Assembly: GCF_963675165.1 (NCBI RefSeq)
Contig: NC_087383.1
Coordinates: 6,302,839 to 6,366,838, forward strand
DNA: 64,000 nt
From: Halichondria panicea
Taxonomy: Eukaryota; Porifera; Demospongiae; Suberitida; Halichondriidae
Direction: 5' to 3'
Position 1 is the first letter of the stretch, and the number at the start of each line of letters is the position of its first letter. Shown piece after piece: positions 21,090-33,417 of this stretch. A model generated the notes under the pieces. The model was not told where the DNA came from. It did not search any database and saw only the letters and a program-made list of their open reading frames with translations. Position numbers and translations under genes: made by a program.

Positions 21090-23480
21090 ATACCTTATGA
21101 AAAATTGCACTATTTTCAAATTTCATCGTGTTTCGTCTGACTGACTATTACTTAGTATAATAACTATCTCCACTAAATCCATACAGTAATACAGTTACAG
21201 GCATGCAGTGATTGTTCCCACTCTTTTAAAACAAAATTAATTACAACCATTAAGGCAATTAAAAGTCGGATTAGTATCTTGAATAAGTGTAGTAAGTAAT
21301 AATTATTCTTGGAAAGTCATTATACAAACATGTTCAGGATACAGCTTCTAGTCGACTATACAACTTGGACAATGGGCGTTTTTCTCAGAATTGCGTTCAC
21401 TTTCACGAGGCAGATGACCTCTAAGGCTCCACTTTTCTTATTATATACGCAATTCCCCCATCATGCATCATTCACTAATACTGGCAGGGTTTCGTAGAGA
21501 GGGTGGGCGTCTTGGTACCCTCCTCCCTAGAAATATAATGATGTCATAACAAAATGTATGTAATTAAAAGAAGTATTTATAGCACAAGTATAAGTTGTAC
21601 AACAAAGGATCAATTAATAGTTGTATATTGTGCTATTGTATTATTAAACCTGCTCTCTGTCCGCAGGGAAAGGCAACATCAAATTACTGACTTATCTGTT
21701 ATTATGATAATTATTATCCATAGATATTATAATACTGAAGATTATCACGAGTCTGTGCCAGTAAATGCATGACTGCCTGCAAAGCACGAGTGACAGTTAT
21801 ACTAGGCACACGGACGAGTGATATAGTCATCAGTATCCATGGTATAAAGCATTTATTGGTTATAGCAACCAAAATGCAGGATGAATCTGTACACACGAGA
21901 CATGCGGTTGTTTTGTCAACCAGAAGCAAAAAAATTTACTTTTCTCCCTGAAATAGATGGACAGTTCTATTTAACAACTATAGCTATGTGTAGAGAATAA
22001 CCAGTTTGGGGTAACGATCAGTTTGACCCAAAAGCGTGGAGCTTGTAGTATTGAAGATGTTCAACAGTAGAATAATAACAGCAATAAGGTACTGTGATGG
22101 CAACTGGTGCAACAACAATACATGGTGACTTAAATACAAAACATAATTATAATTATAGTAACTATGCTGGAATGGTCTAGAATATCAGTTCTACAGAGGT
22201 TACATCATGGCAGGAGACAGCTTCAGGAGCCATGAAACCTATTGTTCCTATTGCACAAAAGAAATAATTATACAGAACAACACCTACAGTTCACTACTTA
22301 AGTCATCATGTTTTGTTGTTGCACCAGTTGTATAGTACCTCCATAAGGCTCCACTTTTCTTATATCTACGCAATTCCACCATCTTTAAAATAACTGCCCA
22401 GCAATGTCACATGGCACGTGCGTGGCTGTGATACAGTGCAAGTGTATATATAGTATAACCTTCAACTCTCCATTCTCACCTCAGGTAATGGATGCTATAA
22501 TTAAAATAATTATTATGCTAGATGTATGCACAGGCTAGATCGACCATAATAGACACTGTGTTAGGCCTCCATATACTCTTGCAACACCAGGACTTCATAG
22601 AGGGGGGCACAGGGGGCGCTCCCCCCTGGCAATTGTATTGAAAATATAGGCCATAACGCACTGTGTTATGGCCTGTTACACACCAACCAAACAAAGAGTG
22701 TTTTATAACAACAATAATGAGTTCTTTACGAAGCTACTTTAATTAAATCTATATACTCTTTCTGTTCCATACGTCCACAATTTCTTCTTCAAAGTCACTA
22801 TAATTATCTGTATAAGTACAGAGGGCGATTCAATTAAGAGCGACCTTCATTAATAGTGAGAAAGGCTTGTGTCGCTCAGGCTATGGCTTTTATCTATAGT
22901 GCCATTCAACCTAGGCAATTGGATTTCTGCATTTTTTATGACATTCCACAATACTATTAGTACTTAATAACTCTTAAGAATGAATTAAGATGTGATGCAC
23001 GACAGTCTCTAAACACAACAATTTCGCAGATCCCCCAAGATACGGATAATCGCCGAGCCTCCCATTTTTCTGAAATGTTGATTTTCTCCCCCCTGTCAAT
23101 TTTTTTCTGTATAAAGGCCTGAACAATGCTCTTCAAAGTACATCTATATACATGCAGTAAACATGGCTGTCATTATTTTTATCATAATTATAATTCCAGT
23201 CCTGTCTTCTCTTCTCTGCTTCTTGACATTCCTCTTAGGCATTTTTTCACATTTTCGAAACGTATAATACTTCTGTACTGAAGAAATAAAGGGAATCGAA
23301 CTAAAAAACTAATTTTGCACTGTGAAACATTGTGAACGTATATGATTGGCAGGAAAAGCATGAAAAGCGTAGAAACAAGAAATTCGGCGAGTGCAACTCC
23401 AATCCGTTACAACGTGGTAAATATTGGCTGAGTCCAAGGTCTCTGGTTTTGAGATTCGAAGGCCTGAGGCTGTAGCATCC
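21090..23480. repeat. dispersed repeat, copy 2 of 8190-8830
   Basis: Homologous in blocks to 8190-8830 with additional material between blocks, including the direct repeat at 22207-22310. No supported gene; the open frames at 21309-21951 and 23301-23483 fall in the repeat. Confidence 0.5.
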
Positions 23481-24599
23481 CAAGCATAATTATAGCGAGG
23501 GTGCTACTAAGGGCATATAACTGATTTAGAATAGTGCTAAGCATTAAGCAAGCTAGGCTATAATTTTAAAGAAGACTCTGAAACCAAGAGTTTCTACAAG
23601 CCTCAAGCAACGTTAAAGCTTCGCTCTGGCTAGTCTACATAAAAAAAATCACATTAAAGGCATGCAGTTTCGTTTTTTTTCTCTTCAGGGGAGGCCAGTG
23701 AAGGAGGCTATACCGTACCCTCGAGAAAGTACGCCCAGCAAGAAGTCTAGGCTTATTAGAGTCCTGACTGGGCGTTTAATCGCGAACGGCGAGTTTTCAT
23801 TCGAATATACGTCCACTCGCGGCCTCAAATCCAGGTTTACACTTCGCTCTATGACAAATCTTATTCTATTTTCATTTTAATGCATAGTATGAACATTTTA
23901 TTGACAACAATGTTATAAACTAATGCATGAATAATAATTATGATTAAAGCATGACAAGAGAATGAACATGAAGAAGTGAACTCTGACTCTATTCCTCTAT
24001 TCAATGCTTGCCGATGTCAGATGTAGCAGAAACTTCCCAAAGGATATGGTAGGACATATACTCCTATACAGAGTATATAGCTATCAGGTACTTCGTTTCA
24101 AAAAACCAAGGCAAGGTAACTTGCAAAATTAGCCTGCATGTGTGATAACTTTCTTGGACTTTGTGTTTTCCTTTCTCAGCATAATTATTATAGGACTATA
24201 CTTGTTCTCTGCATAATTATACATCTTCAAGGTCAAACAGATCCATACAGAGAAAGTTATATGTTTGATCTTATAGTCCAGAAAAGAGTGTAATTATAGT
24301 CTACTCTAGATCTTACTAGCTACTACCTAAAACTTTCTTTCTTCTGTCAGACACTAAAATTAAGAGTGAGCATGTGGTATTCAGCTACTGCGCATGCTCA
24401 ACTCTTCATTCTTATAATCGAGTGAAAATTCCCTCGTGCAAGAACTTTGAAGCAAAAGAGGGGATGGGCGTTTATTCAAGATGGGCATATTTTCGTGTGT
24501 CACAACTATATTACTTGTATTGAACGAGTTAAAAACAAAAATAAGAGAGATTTTTCACAGTAGCGGGCAGCATTTGATAGCAAATAGACTTGCCATATA
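23481..24599. other. no gene seen
   Basis: GGCCAGTGAAGGAGGCTA at about 23693 resembles the right end of the mini-element at 31342-31390. The 72-codon frame beginning at 23662 has no recognised domain. Confidence 0.35.
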
Positions 24600-24738
24600 T
24601 ACCGTATTACTAGAATATTTGCTGGTGAAAAACCTTTGTGAATGAACCAAACCAGCAGAAAAGTTGACCCTTGCGATCTAACTATTGCGATCTAACTATT
24701 GCGTTCTGGCAAGGATCATGTGTATTTACTAGAGAGAT
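24600..24738. mobile_element. TACCGTATT-type short element, inverted partial copy
   Basis: TACCGTATTACTAGAATATT followed by AAGTTGACCCTTGCGATC is the reverse complement of the right two-thirds of 3385-3583. A 17-base piece (GCGATCTAACTATT) is tandemly doubled here. The far end is missing. Confidence 0.6.
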
Positions 24739-25057
24739 AAAAATGTTGAGAGAAAATTAATGTAAAGGAGAAAATGCATGCAAATGATACTAGCTATTAT
24801 TATAATAGCTAAAATTAATATTAAGTGTTATTCTGAATTCTACATGTGTTCATGTTTTCTGTGCGCAGACGAAAGTTGGGCATGTCTGGTCAAGGAGAAC
24901 GTCAAAGTAAAGTATGTTATTTCGAATGTGCTTCCCCAGAAACCGTTATAACTGCTATATCTTGGTGATGGTCCAAGATATATAGGGCCACTCTCAGACC
25001 TTTCTATATTATACTTCAATGGTATACTGACCCTCTTCAGTTCTGATTATTATTATA

Positions 25058-25131
25058 CATGCAGACTGTTATATACATCGTAAAATAATAGTGATCACTA
25101 CTATTTTACGATGTATATAACAGTCTGCATG
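25058..25131. repeat. 74-base near-perfect palindrome
   Basis: Starts CATGCAGACTGTTATATAC, is centred on GTGATCAC at 25091-25098 and returns as the reverse complement with a single mismatched pair. There is essentially no loop. Confidence 0.9.
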
Positions 25132-25430
25132 TGGAACTTACCAGTTACTTTAGACCTCCTTGACTCAACAGTCCCTTGGCCCTATACCCCTATATATAAT
25201 TTGGCAAACAAACCCCTCCTGATATGATTTTTAAGTGGCGATGGTGGTGCTCTGACGCTGGTTCCTCACTATAATAATTTATACTCCCACTGATTATGAG
25301 CTTGAGACTTGATGACGTAGTCCTCTGTCGTCTATATCTCATCACTGGAGTCATGAACTCACTAGCACAATCCATTATAGCTACTATCATTCCAAAATAC
25401 GGGTAATAAACAGTATAGCTATAATTATAC

Positions 25431-25847
25431 TACCGTATATCTTCTAATTTATCGGACAGCAAAAAATGATTATTTTGGAAATTATCCGGGTATAATTGGA
25501 ACAGATTTTTATACAGCATGCGAAGTGTCCGGAATAATTAGAACAAGCAAGCAGCTGCATGCGAGCTAGCTAAGTTTAATAGAACAGTGTGCGACTGAGT
25601 AGTTGCACTAGCTATCTAAAACTAGCTACTCAAAGCTATCTAACTGCAGCACTCTAAGTCTGTCTTGTCTTACTTGCCGTCTGTGAATGGTGAATGTAAC
25701 TCAACTTTTCAAAGTATTGTCCAGATATTTAGAACAAATGTAATATTAAAGCACTGGAGTGTCCGTTGTATTACAACAAAGAAAATTGCCGAAAAGAGTG
25801 TCCGGGGTAATTAGAAGTGTCCGATAAATTAGAAGATATATACGGTA
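25431..25847. mobile_element. 417-base TACCGTAT element
   Basis: Left end TACCGTATATCTTCTAAT continuing TTATCGGACA; the right end is its inverted copy with two extra bases (TACCGTATATATCTTC). Internal repeats of GTCCGG and AATTAGAA/AATTGGAA. TA flanks suggest a Tc1/mariner-type target. Non-coding. Confidence 0.75.
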
Positions 25848-26149
25848 TACGTGGAAAAGTATGTGTCACTCTTAGGTAATTTTCGGTGAGCATGTTGGAT
25901 AGATGCTTACTAATAGTCGCATGCCCTCTCCCACCTTCAGCAGTCAATACTTCCTTGATACAGCATATAATTATAGCTACAACCATAGCTCATAATTATT
26001 ATAGATAAACTGACAATTATTTGCATATATACGGAAAAGCACTGGTATACAAAAAACATGCAGTGCTTAAAATAAAGATACATTTATAAATGAGTGCTAT
26101 ACAGTACTACGAAACTAACTTAAAGTATTATTTTGTACATCCACACTAT

Positions 26150-26192
26150 AATTATACAGAGCCTTGAGCAGCTGTATTATTACAGCACTCTA

Positions 26193-26241
<49 letters not shown>

Positions 26242-26300
26242 CAGCGTATAATTATACCTACTATAATACTACGCTATAATTATATGCCTCGCAGCGAGGT
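26150..26300. repeat. CA microsatellite in dispersed repeat
   Basis: About 26 CA units at 26194-26242 following GCCTTGAGCAGCTGTA, as in the related blocks at 13731 and 28682. Confidence 0.8.
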
Positions 26301-27829
26301 ATACGGTAGTGTGTTTGTGCGTGTGTCTGTGTAGAGTGATATACAACTGCTCAATAAGTGTATAAGAATAAGAGGCTTCTAGACAGACTAAGTCATATTC
26401 AGTGGATTTACAAAAATTAATAATGCTTCGACTAGTTTTGCTTAGTAATACATTGAAGGCTATGAATGATCTACGCCGTTCTTCTGTTCTGCTTTTCTCT
26501 GATTTGTCACGCCTAAAATTCACTGAATTTTATTGCAGACTGCAGACTCTAGCGTAGCAAAATCAGTTGAGTATAATTACATCTTCTTATTAGCTATAAT
26601 TATATAGCTCTGCATTAGAACGCTATAGCTGCAAGAGTCATTATTGAATTTACTGAGTGACATTAATAATTATAATTATAGACATCAAACTTTCAGCATC
26701 CTTTTTAACAACAATCATTTCCCAACTATTTTTTCACAGCATGTGTATAATTATGCCTCGAGGCGTAGCCACACGAGGGATAAGGTAGAGCTGACTGTGT
26801 GTGTGTCTGCATGTTCCAGCTGCAACTGCTCAACGGTTACTTGTAATGCGACAAAAACTATAGGCTTCTAGTCACGTTCTCATGGATTTTGATTCGTGGA
26901 TTAGCAAACATTCTCGAGTTATGGCTAGTTTGACTCACATTGAAGGCTGTTGCAGTCTCTTCAGGAATCTTTCATAGCATCATCTGTTCGCACAAACTTT
27001 CTATTCGAGTTAGCCTTGCACTAAAGCGCTAGCTGCTATACAAGAGTAAGAAAGAGCTGCTATAAAGAAGCTAGCTATTAAATTTTTAGTAATCATTATG
27101 GAACTTGCAGACACACCCCTTCTTCCTGGATGTAATGTGCATGCGCTCAATACCACGTGTACGTGTAAAAGAATCCATTTTGAACGCCAGATCCTGGCAG
27201 AATCAATTTCTTTTTTGTTGAGGTCCTGGTAAGCCACAAACCAACCTTTTCTGATAACTCTTTTTAGACTGCTTGTTATAGATAATAATAGGCTCTGGGA
27301 AAAAGGCCATAATTATTGGAGCAGACTACAATTGTTGAGATTTAAATACCAGATGATAGAGCAAAGAATTGCCTATGCATTGATATGCTTAGTTTGCACA
27401 TACCTCTTTTCATGCCTGAATTATGCGCGTTAGAAACTCAAAGTTCCGAAATAGCGGTATTGAGAAACGCCCACTTAAAAGATTGCTAAATTGGGTAAAG
27501 TAAGGTAATGGTGGCTGCTTAGTCAAAGCGCTTCGGTGGAACGCGTTGGATTCAGAGCATCAGATTTTACAGAGAGGTAGTAGAAAGACTGTAGATAACT
27601 ATAAGCCAAGAAAAATTATTATGAGATTATACACTGCAGTCTATAAATCTGGCTATTGCTCAATGCCAATATCTGCTCCAATATGGCCTTTTTCCCATAG
27701 CCTGTCACAAAAAAAAAAAAAATTATTATTACTTTCTGTGATTGATTTCTGTCTTTCACAGACTACTGACTATGCCTTTGACAAAGGTTTTCTCCCATTG
27801 TTTGGCTGCAGGCAATTTAAGACGATCAG
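26300..27829. other. no gene seen
   Basis: Sequence partly related to 14200-14480 and 18640-18720. Open frames on both strands are short, overlap each other and show no family signature. Confidence 0.35.
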
Positions 27830-28680
27830 TATGCACTTTCTTGTGAAACAATCAAAACACATTGCAAATTACTTATCTCTTCTATAACACTCTAGTAATA
27901 CTTTTGAGCGAAAGCAAAAACATGGCGAGAGGCATTAGCAAGTGCACGCTTGCAACACTTGTTGTAACTGTATACATGTGTGTAATAGGCTGCTAGTACA
28001 GTATAGCTTCATTGGCGTTGGCGCTGCATTATCACCCGTGGTGTTCAGCACATGCACATATAGAATGGGCAATACCAGCGAACAAAAATTCATCCAATGT
28101 GGGGCTCAAACCCATGATCCTCAGATTAAGAGTCTGATGCTCTACCGACTGAACTTGTCTTAGTAGCAGATCCAGGAAAAGAAAAAGGGGATTTCAAATT
28201 AACGAGCGCGCAGTACGAACATTTTTGGAAGTTACGCCCACTTCCGGTCACACGTTGTGTAAGACTATAGGGAAATCCCATGCATTCTCAGCCAGGGTAA
28301 GTCCCATAATAGACTGGCCTGCGTAGAGCTATAGCTAGCTGCTATGAACAGTCAACTAACTAACTTATATAGGCGAACCCATTTGATACATCAAAACAAC
28401 AGGTACAATTAATACAAAAAGCTAGGTAGTATAGTTACATGCAATAAAGCCAGCTAACATTATAATTATAGTGCAGAGCTATAAAATTATCTACTAAGTA
28501 GAGTAGCAACACTCCATGGACGAGTTTTGCTACTCACTCTTCTGAAAGGCTGCGATGGCATTCCAAGTAAATAAACCTATAATTATAGCTATAACTGCAA
28601 ATCCGCAAATTACAATCCAAAAAAACGATACTATAGATGCCTATATATTATTATAGAAACTCTTGTTTGCACTTCATTGA
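27830..28680. repeat. large dispersed repeat, copy 2
   Basis: Full copy of the family at 17990-18720, from CTTTCTTGTGAAACAATCAA to CCTTGAGCAGCTG. Contains the best-preserved SINE tRNA region (28088-28162). Confidence 0.75.
28088..28162 (-). repeat. tRNA-Lys(CUU)-derived SINE head
   Basis: The minus strand gives GTTCAGTCGGTAGAGCATC, an anticodon arm CAGACTCTTAATCTG with CTT in the loop, and GGGTTTGAGCCCC. These match the D arm, anticodon arm and T arm of tRNA-Lys(CUU). The acceptor stem does not pair and there is no terminator run directly after, so I call it a SINE head and not a tRNA gene. Confidence 0.7.
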
Positions 28681-28869
28681 TCCTTGAGCAGCTGTAGCAG
28701 TCTATACACACACATGCACACAGTATACCATAATTATACCTCTCTGAGCACAGTGGTGTTTCTAGGAAATGCAGCTAGTAGGAGGGTGCTGAGAGCGAGC
28801 GCAAAAAAAATGTTTGATTGTTACTATAATAATTACATGCATGTATACAGGCTAGATACACTTGAATAA

Positions 28870-30680
28870 CTCATTGGTATTGGTGTGCTGCATTATCACC
28901 CGTGGTGTTCAGCACATGCACATATAGAAGGGGCAATACCAGCGAACAAAAATTCATCCAATGTGGGGCTCAAACCCATGATCCTCAGATTAAGAGTCTG
29001 ATGCTCTACCGACTGAACTTGTCTTAGTAGCAGATCCAGGAAAAAGAAAAGGGGGATTTCAAATTAACGAGCGCGCAGTACAAACATTTTTGGGAGTTAC
29101 GCCCACTTCCGGTCACACGTTGTGCAGTAAGACTATAGGGAAATCCCATGCATTCTCAGCCAGGGTACACTGTAAAAACTAGTGGGTCATTGTAACATAC
29201 TAGTGGGTCATTTAAACTCATGAGCAGTGGGTCACACACGGGTCATATCCACAAAAGTGGGTTAAATGGTGATCCAATGGATGGTTATGTCGATTTTGAC
29301 CCACTTTAAACGAAATAACCCGTATGTTAACTGAAGATGGGTAAGTTAAACCCAGTATACAAGAGTCATATTAACCTTCTCAGTGAGTTCATAATTATTA
29401 CTCAGTATTGTGAGTCTAAATTACCCACCCTAAAATAATTCCCCAGTCTATAAATAAATATCTATAATTATTTATAATCATGCATTTAGAGGCACTTATA
29501 CAAACATGTCAGATGCACAAAGAAGAGTTGAAGACACTTTTTTTAAGAGGTAAGATACAGAATTTACTAGAACAGTATGCAGAGCACTACTTAACAACTA
29601 CACTACTCACCACAGATAGACCTTTACTACGGTACTGAATGCTAAGGAAACCAACCAAAGACAGGTTGAGTGCTGCTGAGATAAAAACTTTTAAAGGAAG
29701 ACTCGGCAACCCTCGACCTCATCGTACTCTAAAAACCAGGTGATCCTATGCTCATGAATTGATTCAAAGATGTTAAATGTTATTTTTGTAGGGGGTTGAC
29801 AGAAGAGAGCAATAATAAGTGACTAGATCTGAAAGTGAGTATATTAAATTAAAAGTGATTTACCCTCAAAAAGCTATTGTTTTATTGTATAGAAACCTTC
29901 TGGAGACATCCTCTGGATTGCTTGCAGTTACGAAGTAAGTATGCAAAGTGCTATAGTTGTTGTAAAAATAACTGCTAATTCCACATCTCTAGGAGGAATG
30001 TCCCGGTTTGCTGGGCGTAGGAGAGAATTCCAAGGAGAACAATTACTTGAACAATTGCTGGTGACATTCCAACGTTGTATAATTGATTTACTATGTGCAC
30101 TAAATGCTAATGTTGATTGTGTGCTGTTGATTATGTATTAACAAATTTTCAAAGGTCAAAACAATCATACCTAGGGGTAATTATGACTCACTTTATTGTT
30201 ACTTTTAACCCAATCAATATGGTAACCCATTGGTTAATTTAACACATTGGCAAAACAACCCATGAGTAGTGTGGGTCATTTGGTGAGACATTCAAATGAC
30301 CCGCAACCGCGAGTCACTTTAACCCATTAGTTTTTACAGTGTATAAGTCCCATAATAGACCGGCCTGCGTAGAGCTATAGCTAGCTGCTATGAACAGTCA
30401 ACTAACTAACTTAATATAGGCGAACCCATTTGATACATCAAAACAACAGGTACAACTAATACAAAAAGCTAGGTAGTATAGTTACATGCAATAAAGCCAG
30501 CTAGCATTATAATTATAGTGCAGAGCTATAAAATTATCTACTAAGTAGAGTAGCAACACTCCATGGACGAGTTTTGCTACTCACTCTTCTGAAAGGCTGC
30601 GATGGCATTCCAAGTAAATAAACCTATCTATAACTGCAAATCCGCAAAATTGCAATAAAAAAACGCTACTATAGAAGCCT
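28870..30680. repeat. large dispersed repeat, copy 3, interrupted
   Basis: Homologous to 28000-28680 up to 29167 and again from 30342. The break is exactly the TA-flanked element 29168-30341. SINE head at 28952-29026 with intact CTT anticodon arm. Confidence 0.75.
29168..30341. mobile_element. 1.17-kb TA element with CACTGTAAAAA ends
   Basis: Ends CACTGTAAAAACTAGTGGGT and, on the minus strand, CACTGTAAAAACTAATGGGT, with TA on each side (29166-29167, 30342-30343); the uninterrupted copies read GGGTATAAGTCCC or similar. Many GTGGGTCAT/ACCCA motifs lie in the first and last 200 bases. Interior open frames, for example 29941-30141, are short and unrecognised. Non-autonomous. Confidence 0.85.
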
Positions 30681-31341
30681 ATATATTATTAGCCTCGATC
30701 CCAGGCCCATCCGTCTCCAATTGAACGCTAGGTCGCCTCCTCGGCCTGGTATTGATTGTATCTGGGCGTGACCGGAAACTGGTAAGTATCAAGAGGAATG
30801 CTATGTACTGTAACATCTTCAGTTCATCACAGTTGGCTAAAAATACAGTGATATAATGACACTAGAAATTAATACTGTTATCTGTAGAGTGTACTGCACA
30901 GCAGTACTGCGTCCATAATAAATGCAGATGTTTAGAAGCGAAGATCTCAAACAAGAGCTTCCAGAAAGACTTAATAAATACTGCGTTGGATATGCCTGCT
31001 AAGCCTTCAGGTGGCATAACAAAGATTGTGCGTTCACAGTGCATCAAGAGACAGTAGAATCCTGACGTCACTGGTCAGGATAGCAACCACAAGTGTTGAA
31101 AGAGCCATTCCACGTCAGTAGTTTTAGTGCAGGTATATAGTTCTATAAGATCAGCCCCTTGGGAAGGACACGAGTGGCACTGGGGCATCCTCTTTCAATG
31201 AGTTCACACCCATCAGCTAGGAAGAGTACAACAGGGGTTGGAGGGGAAGGTTCCATTTTGCTCCTGTATACTAATAAGTAGAACTTAAATTCACCATTCC
31301 ACTATACATTTTGTAATTCACAGTGATGGTCCACACAAAAC

Positions 31342-31390
31342 TAGCCTCGATCCCAGGCCGCACTTCCTTGAAGGCCGGTGAAGGAGGCTA
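31342..31390. mobile_element. 49-base minimal Mutator-like element
   Basis: Runs from TAGCCTCGATCCCAGGCC to GGCCGGTGAAGGAGGCTA with only about 13 bases between. Flanks acacaaaac and acacaacac agree at 7 of 9 positions, consistent with an old 9-bp duplication. Confidence 0.5.
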
Positions 31391-31901
31391 ACACAACACC
31401 AGTGCCAGTACCGTAATGTCATATCTTGATCCAGATACCAAGGATTGGGCTATAGGCTATAGTGTACAATTTCCAATGATGAAATGGTATTATTGATTTA
31501 TATCGCTCACTTTGACAATACATCCCAGGCCCAGCCACTTGTAGACACCCCTGAGCATAGTATACAAGAGATCGATGGCCGGAGTCTGAGGATAGACTCT
31601 ACCAAGTGTATCTGGCAATCAATGGTCTAATCAAGCGCTTGTATTAAATTGTGTAGTCGAGTCAATCAAAGGTAGCCACTGATAGCAGAAACTTGAGAAC
31701 ATAGGTCTGTTCTTTCACAAGAGTGATGATCCTTCTTCCTTCGCACAAGACAGCTCCTCACACTCTATAGCTAAGCCTATATCTATGACAAACTAAACTT
31801 GCTAAAGAATATACCTATGACACGGAGTTCTTTGTGATTTAACGGTGATTTACGGAGTAAGTATGCTTACATACACTATTAGTGTTTCTATTCGCTCCAC
31901 C

Positions 31902-31942
31902 TTGCTCAGGTATTCGCTCTTTTTGAGCGAATACCTGAGCAA
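31902..31942. repeat. 18-bp perfect hairpin
   Basis: TTGCTCAGGTATTCGCTC, a five-T loop, then the exact reverse complement. It lies inside the Mutator-like element. Confidence 0.85.
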
Positions 31943-32339
31943 CCACAGCAACCACAGCACATGCATGCCCAGATACACACCCAGATACAATCAATACCAG
32001 GCCGAGGAGGCGACCTAGTGTTCAATTGGAGACGGATTGGCCTGAGATCGAGGCTAATATAAATTATTATAGAAACTCTTGTTTGCACTTCATTGATCCT
32101 TGAGCAGCTGTAGCAGTCTATATATACAAACACAGACTATACCATAATTATACCTGTCAGAGCACAGTGGTGTTTCTAGGAAATGCAGCTAGTAAGGAGG
32201 GTGCTGAGAGCGAGCGCCAAAAAAAGTTTGATTGCTACTATAATAATTACATGCATGCATGTATACAGGCTAGATACACTTGAATAACTCTTTGATCATC
32301 AGAACGTTCATCCTCTTTATAATTAATAATTATTATAGC

Positions 32340-32598
32340 TACCACCACATGGGTTTCCGTATAATACACTCATGTTTTAATTGTTATACACTAACAAGTT
32401 ACTATAATAACGATGCAAAACAGTGACCAGTGTAGGCCCTATACCTCTTATCAAGGAATCGAGGCATACTGTAGGTTAGCAAGGTGTTCAATAATACCGA
32501 GAAATGTACAACCTACTTAATTGTTAGTATTTGACAACCCAGTACAGCATAATTATGCACAAAATAATAATTATTGTATTACTATACTAACTAATTAC
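32340..32598. repeat. segmental duplicate of 18736-19001
   Basis: Same order of landmarks as 18736-19001, leading into a homologous ankyrin exon. Confidence 0.65.
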
Positions 32599-32703
32599 CA
32601 TTGACAGCCACATTGCATTTCATGATGAGGAACTTTATCATGTGCAGGTGCCCCACTCTGACTGCCAGTCCCAGTGGAGTTAGTCCATCCCTGGTCACAG
32701 CTC
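32599..32703 (-). CDS. ankyrin exon, 105 bases
   Basis: Minus-strand exon between acceptor CTATAG and donor GTAATTAG, phase 1 at both ends. Peptide GAVTRDGLTPLGLAVRVG then HLHMIKFLIMKCNVAVNG. It is the duplicate of 19002-19106; the donor has lost the usual GTAAGT form. Like its sister it is followed within 40 bases by the left end of a Mutator-like element (32739, TAGCCTCGAATCCAGGCC) whose right end is missing. Confidence 0.65.
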
Positions 32704-32984
32704 CTATAGTGGTGAGTATAATTATGTCAGGAATTAGCCTCGAATCCAGGCCGATTAAAATACGGCCTGCATGGCCATGGTATATATTACATGTGTAATC
32801 ATATAGGTGTTGCCCGTCCACGCCGATGTACTATCGTATAGCGCGAAATTTTCGAGGGGCTTAATTTTCGCGGATTTCGTGGGTTAGTAATCCTACACAA
32901 AAATTAAGTCCACGAAAATGTTTCTATTGAGAAGGTTTATTTGCACATTATAGTCTGAAACTATATAGAAGAGGCTCTCATCTA

Positions 32985-33417
32985 CAGTAGACTCTCGCTA
33001 TTCCGGCTCTCTGAAGTACGGCCACCTCGATATACCGGCCATTTGGCTTGGCACGGAATGCTAGCTATAATATTATGCTTACTGCACAAAACTCACCCTG
33101 AAGTACGGCCACTCCCTATTCCGTTTACCGGCCAGTGCTGGCTGTCCCAAACAAGGTTCAATGTAATTTTATACGAATATTACGGCCGGATATGGCATTA
33201 TGGGTGTGGTTTAGCAAATAAAATTGGATTACACTTAAATAGAGAACAGATTGATTCCTTATCCTACATTATCCTCGAGACAAGAACCGCAAAAGTAGTC
33301 ATTAGATTCGAGGTAAGGTCGTTTTTAAGCCGCGGCTATTTCCTGAGCTACAGCCACCTCGCTATTCCGGCCAAGCTGCATGGTCCCAAGGGTGACCAGA
33401 TTAACAAGAGTCTACTG
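32985..33417. mobile_element. pogo/Tigger-like non-autonomous element
   Basis: Ends CAGTAGACTCTCGCTATT and, minus strand, CAGTAGACTCTTGTTAAT, flanked by TA on both sides. CAGTA-type ends with TA targets are typical of pogo-like elements of the Tc1/mariner superfamily. The interior contains several copies of GCTATTCCGGC-like motifs and inverted pieces. The 148-codon open frame over it (33043-33489) reads non-coding repeat. Confidence 0.75.

Larger units (their letters stand above)
30690..32056 (-). mobile_element. Mutator-like element, decayed RecQ copy
   Basis: Left end TAGCCTCGATCCCAGGCC and right end, minus strand, TAGCCTCGATCTCAGGCC, with matching subterminal blocks (GTCTCCAATTGAACGCTAGG, and GGTATTGATTGTATCTGG). 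The flanks atatattat and atataaatt are an imperfect 9-bp duplication. 31640-31775 aligns with 16900-17015 of the RecQ-bearing copy but is full of changes. Contains the hairpin 31902-31942 and the mini-element 31342-31390. Confidence 0.75.

Noticed and set aside
23301-23483. Small minus-strand open frame as a gene
   Set aside because: It is part of the dispersed repeat shared with 8690-8830, which is not open in the other copy.
25058-25131. A microRNA precursor
   Set aside because: The palindrome has no loop and nearly perfect pairing along its whole length, unlike animal precursors; an inverted duplication is simpler.
28088-28162. A functional tRNA-Lys gene
   Set aside because: The acceptor stem does not pair, several copies sit in the same repeat context, and two copies lack the anticodon arm.
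31902-31942. A bacterial-type terminator (stem followed by T run)
   Set aside because: The T run is the loop and not downstream of the stem, and the sequence is eukaryotic transposon DNA.
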